Shown piece by piece: positions 61,368 to 64,000 of a stretch of DNA of 64,000 nucleotides. A program made the translations under genes and the position numbers. The first letter of the stretch is position 1. Each line of letters begins with the position of its first letter. The DNA is from Thalassotalea_H sp040779345 (lineage in GTDB: Bacteria; Pseudomonadota; Gammaproteobacteria; Enterobacterales; Alteromonadaceae): contig JBFONU010000009.1 in NCBI GenBank assembly GCA_040779345.1, forward strand, positions 103,404 through 167,403, given 5' to 3'. The notes below the pieces were generated by a model. That model made no database searches and was not told the DNA's origin. It saw only the letters and a list, made by a program, of their open reading frames with translations.

Positions 61368-63470
61368 TTATTTAAGCACTGAAAGTAAGTGACTAAAATC
61401 ATCTGTCCACACCACAGTTTTTTTATTATTTGAAAGCCCCGTTTGGTAAATTTTTGTTTGTGGGTTATTTAACAAGGCTTGATTATTCGTCAGCCATACC
61501 CACTGTGTGTCATGGCCATTTTCGCTTTCAGCCTTCGTTTTAAAATATCTTAATGCTTTATTCGTTTCTGTCGCCAGACCTCGCATTAGTGGTAATAGGT
61601 TTAAATGTGTGTTGGAAATATGTATCGCAATCACGCCATTCTCACTCAAGTGTTGCCAATACAAATTCATCGCTTCAACCGTTAAAAGGTGTTGAGGGAT
61701 ACTGTCTCCCGAAAAGGCATCAATCACTAGTACATCAAACTCCCCCTTTGCATTGGCCTTTAATTCTTTAGCGAGGGAAACACGGCCATCTCCCAAGATA
61801 ATATCAACATCAGCGAGCGAGTTATTTAAATAACTGAAGTAGTTTTTTGCTGCATCGACAACCGCAGGATTTAATTCATAAAAACGATATTGATCTCCTT
61901 TTTTACCATAGGCCGCTAATGTGCCAGCCCCTAAACCAATAAAGCCAACAGTTAACGATTGCTGTTCAAGTAATTTCAACTGGCTCACTTGCTCAATGGC
62001 AATAGCAACACCGGTATTTTCACGATAATAGCTCATCGGGATATGTGCTAATTCAGAGGTTAATGACTGCGTACCATGCGAGGTTGTGCCATCGATTAAT
62101 CGACGTTCTTTTTTACCGTTAATATCAACATCTTTAACACTTAAAATACCGTAAAAGTTACGTTCGCTAAAGACATCTGTTTTTACATAAAGCAGGTTTA
62201 ATTGCCACAAGATCACACTACAAATTATCGCTAAAGAAAAACTGATCACCGATAGCTTTTCTAAACGCTGATATTCGACAAAAATAGCACAAGAAAATAA
62301 AGCAAATAAACTCACTATTGCCAGTGGAAACTCTAAAAATTGGTTAAAGAGTTTTTGCGCGACAAATGCCACTAAAACACTACCTAAAAAGCCGCCAAAT
62401 GCTAAGGTTAAATAAAAGAAAGTCAGCCTAGACACTTCCGGTTTTAAGCGTGCTAATTCACCATGACAAAGCATGCATGCTGAAAACAAAATACTTGAAT
62501 AAATAACCACTTGCGACGTAATGTCAAATTGAGAACCGATAAAGAACATAAATAATGCGATAAAAGCCGTTAATATAAATAAGGCAAACCAATACCAACG
62601 AACATACCATTTAGGGCTGTGAAAACTAATAATAAAACTGAGTAAGTACAAGCACAGCGGCAAAACCCATAAGAAAGGGACGGGTGGAATGTTTTGTGTC
62701 ATCGCGTTAGTGCTAGACACTAATAAAATAACGCCAAGTGTAGAAAAACCTAACCATAGTAATGGCATCCATGGAGTGTATTTATGTGTGACTAACTTAT
62801 CATGCTGATAATCTTGTCCTTGCTTGGCATCAACCTGAATCTTTATAGACCTCATCAAAGCACTTTTGGTTAAATTAACCAGTAACAGCAACATCATGGC
62901 GACATAAACAAAATACATTGCCGACCAATAAAACGATTGTTGCCCCGACGTAAAAAAAGGCTCAATAGCAAAAGGGAAACTTAACAAGGCTAATAATGAT
63001 GCCAAATTGGACAATGAATACAGCTTATATGGTTCCTTGCTATGATTGACTAAACTAAACCAATGTTGTACTAAAGGGCCTGTCGAGGAGAGTATAAAAT
63101 ACGGTAAGCCAATAGAAAGGCTTAACAATAGTAATATATTGATTAACGGCGTATTCATCGTCGTTGTTCCAAGCGCTGTATTATCAATAGCTGAGATCCC
63201 TATCGGTAATAACATTAAACTTGCTAACAGCAACAAGCCGTGTATCAAGGCCTGTTGCTTAAAACAGCTAAGCTTTGCTAATAAATGTGCGTATAAATAC
63301 CCTAGTAAAAGAAACGCTTGAAAGAATAATAAACAGGCAGTCCATACAGCTGAACCACCACCAAAATAAGGCAAAATGACTTTAGCTATTAATGGTTGTA
63401 CTTGAAAAAGTAGAAAAGCACCTAAAAAAATGGTGATAAAAAAAAGCATAAATAACCAAAAGGCTGACAA
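61368..63470 (-). CDS. Membrane-fused spermidine-synthase-like protein
   Basis: A 700-residue protein. About twelve hydrophobic helices fill residues 1-420, and the C-terminal ~200 residues form a spermidine-synthase-like Rossmann domain: VGFIGLGAGTLAAYG near 505, FYELNPAVVDAAKNYF, ILGDGRVSL and VLVIDAFSGDSIPQHL. The aspartate-rich segment fits polyamine or SAM-type binding, but the fused transporter-like half sets it apart from SpeE. Such fusions are common in marine bacteria and their substrate is unknown. Confidence 0.82.
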   Translation of the reverse strand: MSAFWLFMLFFITIFLGAFLLFQVQPLIAKVILPYFGGGSAVWTACLLFFQAFLLLGYLYAHLLAKLSCFKQQALIHGLLLLASLMLLPIGISAIDNTALGTTTMNTPLINILLLLSLSIGLPYFILSSTGPLVQHWFSLVNHSKEPYKLYSLSNLASLLALLSFPFAIEPFFTSGQQSFYWSAMYFVYVAMMLLLLVNLTKSALMRSIKIQVDAKQGQDYQHDKLVTHKYTPWMPLLWLGFSTLGVILLVSSTNAMTQNIPPVPFLWVLPLCLYLLSFIISFHSPKWYVRWYWFALFILTAFIALFMFFIGSQFDITSQVVIYSSILFSACMLCHGELARLKPEVSRLTFFYLTLAFGGFLGSVLVAFVAQKLFNQFLEFPLAIVSLFALFSCAIFVEYQRLEKLSVISFSLAIICSVILWQLNLLYVKTDVFSERNFYGILSVKDVDINGKKERRLIDGTTSHGTQSLTSELAHIPMSYYRENTGVAIAIEQVSQLKLLEQQSLTVGFIGLGAGTLAAYGKKGDQYRFYELNPAVVDAAKNYFSYLNNSLADVDIILGDGRVSLAKELKANAKGEFDVLVIDAFSGDSIPQHLLTVEAMNLYWQHLSENGVIAIHISNTHLNLLPLMRGLATETNKALRYFKTKAESENGHDTQWVWLTNNQALLNNPQTKIYQTGLSNNKKTVVWTDDFSHLLSVLK

Positions 63471-63660
63471 GAAAAACGCTATTTAAAAGCATACGAGATG
63501 ATAAAGCAAAATTTTATTAATTTATCTCAAACAAACCGCGACTTAGTTGCATCAAGAGAAGGTAAGCATCGAAAATACGACCGCGTAAATAGGCATTAAC
63601 ATCTACTAAAATTACCCCTAGCTTCTTTTTATAAACAATATGACTAGTAGCTTCAACACA

Positions 63661-63688
63661 AAAAAGCCACGCAATTGCGTGGCTTTTT
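63661..63688. terminator. Bidirectional terminator
   Basis: AAAAAGCCACGC-AATT-GCGTGGCTTTTT is a perfect hairpin with flanking A and T tracts, 53 bases after the stop of the right-edge gene. Confidence 0.88.
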
Positions 63689-63740
63689 CTCATTAAAAAC
63701 TGCGTTAACTACGTGTGTAAAGTGTTAACTATAGCTTCAA

Positions 63741-63998
63741 TTATGAGCTTTGGTTTTTCTTTACAAAATCTTGTATTTTTTGACCATTACAAACAATGCC
63801 ATTCACATTAAGACTGTTTTTTCTTGCCACTTTGCGTAAACCATCATTTACCGCTGATGCACAAATAACAGATTCTTTACTTTTATCAGCAGCAACAAAC
63901 ATTACTGATTTAGTCGGTGTTGCAGTAACAACAGTGTTTGATTGGTTAAACTCTTTAGCAAATTTCTTTACGGGTAAACCGTTACAAGTGATGTTAAA
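63741..63998 (-). CDS. Partial secreted protein at the right edge (DUF3718-like)
   Basis: The last 86 codons of a minus-strand gene that starts outside the window. The text has paired cysteines in a repeated pattern, ITCNGLPVKKFAK at the first part and GIVCNGQKIQDFVKK at the end, with ICASAVNDGLRKVARK between. This recalls small exported DUF3718 proteins of Shewanella and relatives, though I cannot confirm the family. The function is unknown. Confidence 0.65.
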   Translation of the reverse strand, partial: FNITCNGLPVKKFAKEFNQSNTVVTATPTKSVMFVAADKSKESVICASAVNDGLRKVARKNSLNVNGIVCNGQKIQDFVKKNQSS

Positions 63999-64000
63999 TG

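Overview
The window is low-GC marine gammaproteobacterial chromosome. Gene order and protein style point to Alteromonadales, most likely Colwelliaceae (Colwellia/Thalassotalea type). This is inferred from conserved blocks: barA / rlmD-relA-mazG, rpoE-rseABC-lepA-lepB-rnc-era-recO-pdxJ-acpS, nadB / ygfX-sdhE / ygfZ, rimP-nusA-infB-rbfA-truB-rpsO and rsxABCDGE-nth. There is no rRNA, tRNA, CRISPR array or complete insertion sequence.

Layout. 1-6.1 kb: a LysR regulator, small secreted or unknown proteins, a YebC-family protein, a divergent BLUF photoreceptor / EAL phosphodiesterase pair, and a crotonase beside mazG. 6.1-12.7 kb: mazG, relA and rlmD, divergent from a BarA-type hybrid kinase. 12.7-22.1 kb: a long minus-strand block running from the sigma-E operon (with a recognisable sigma-E promoter) through lepA-lepB-rnc-era-recO-pdxJ-acpS. 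22.2-27.8 kb: nadB (with an in-frame hexanucleotide repeat), ygfX-sdhE, ygfZ, slyD, pssA and a DUF4124 protein. 27.8-34.8 kb: the transcription/translation operon rimP to rpsO, preceded by a stringent-type promoter and a structured leader with two intrinsic terminators; another terminator lies between infB and rbfA. 35-43.4 kb: a degenerate GGDEF-EAL protein (CsrD type), a GNAT acetyltransferase and the Rsx/Rnf electron-transport complex, whose RsxC has a long repeat tail.

The accessory part begins at nth (endonuclease III). The intact gene at 43444-44076 is followed by four cassettes (about 1.4-4.5 kb). Each ends in another copy of the last ~247 bp of nth. All four copies start at the same point (codon 129/130, between catalytic Lys120 and Asp138), and each is preceded by a shared ~22-bp motif that nth itself lacks. 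The copies differ mostly at synonymous sites and decay from left to right. This fits repeated site-specific insertion of elements that each carry a replacement nth 3' end and so restore the gene. No recombinase is encoded in the window. Cargo: an Lrp regulator with a GST-like protein; an AraC regulator with two esterase-family proteins (one lacking the nucleophile); a TetR regulator with twin palindromic operators and a RibD-like reductase broken by one stop codon; and a lone esterase.

53.3-64 kb: a lipoprotein, an M6-family GlyGly-CTERM metalloprotease, an IS5-type transposase remnant, a DUF2306 membrane protein divergent from an AraC regulator, glyoxalase I, an EF-hand-like protein, a spermidine-synthase-like membrane protein and a partial gene at the right edge.
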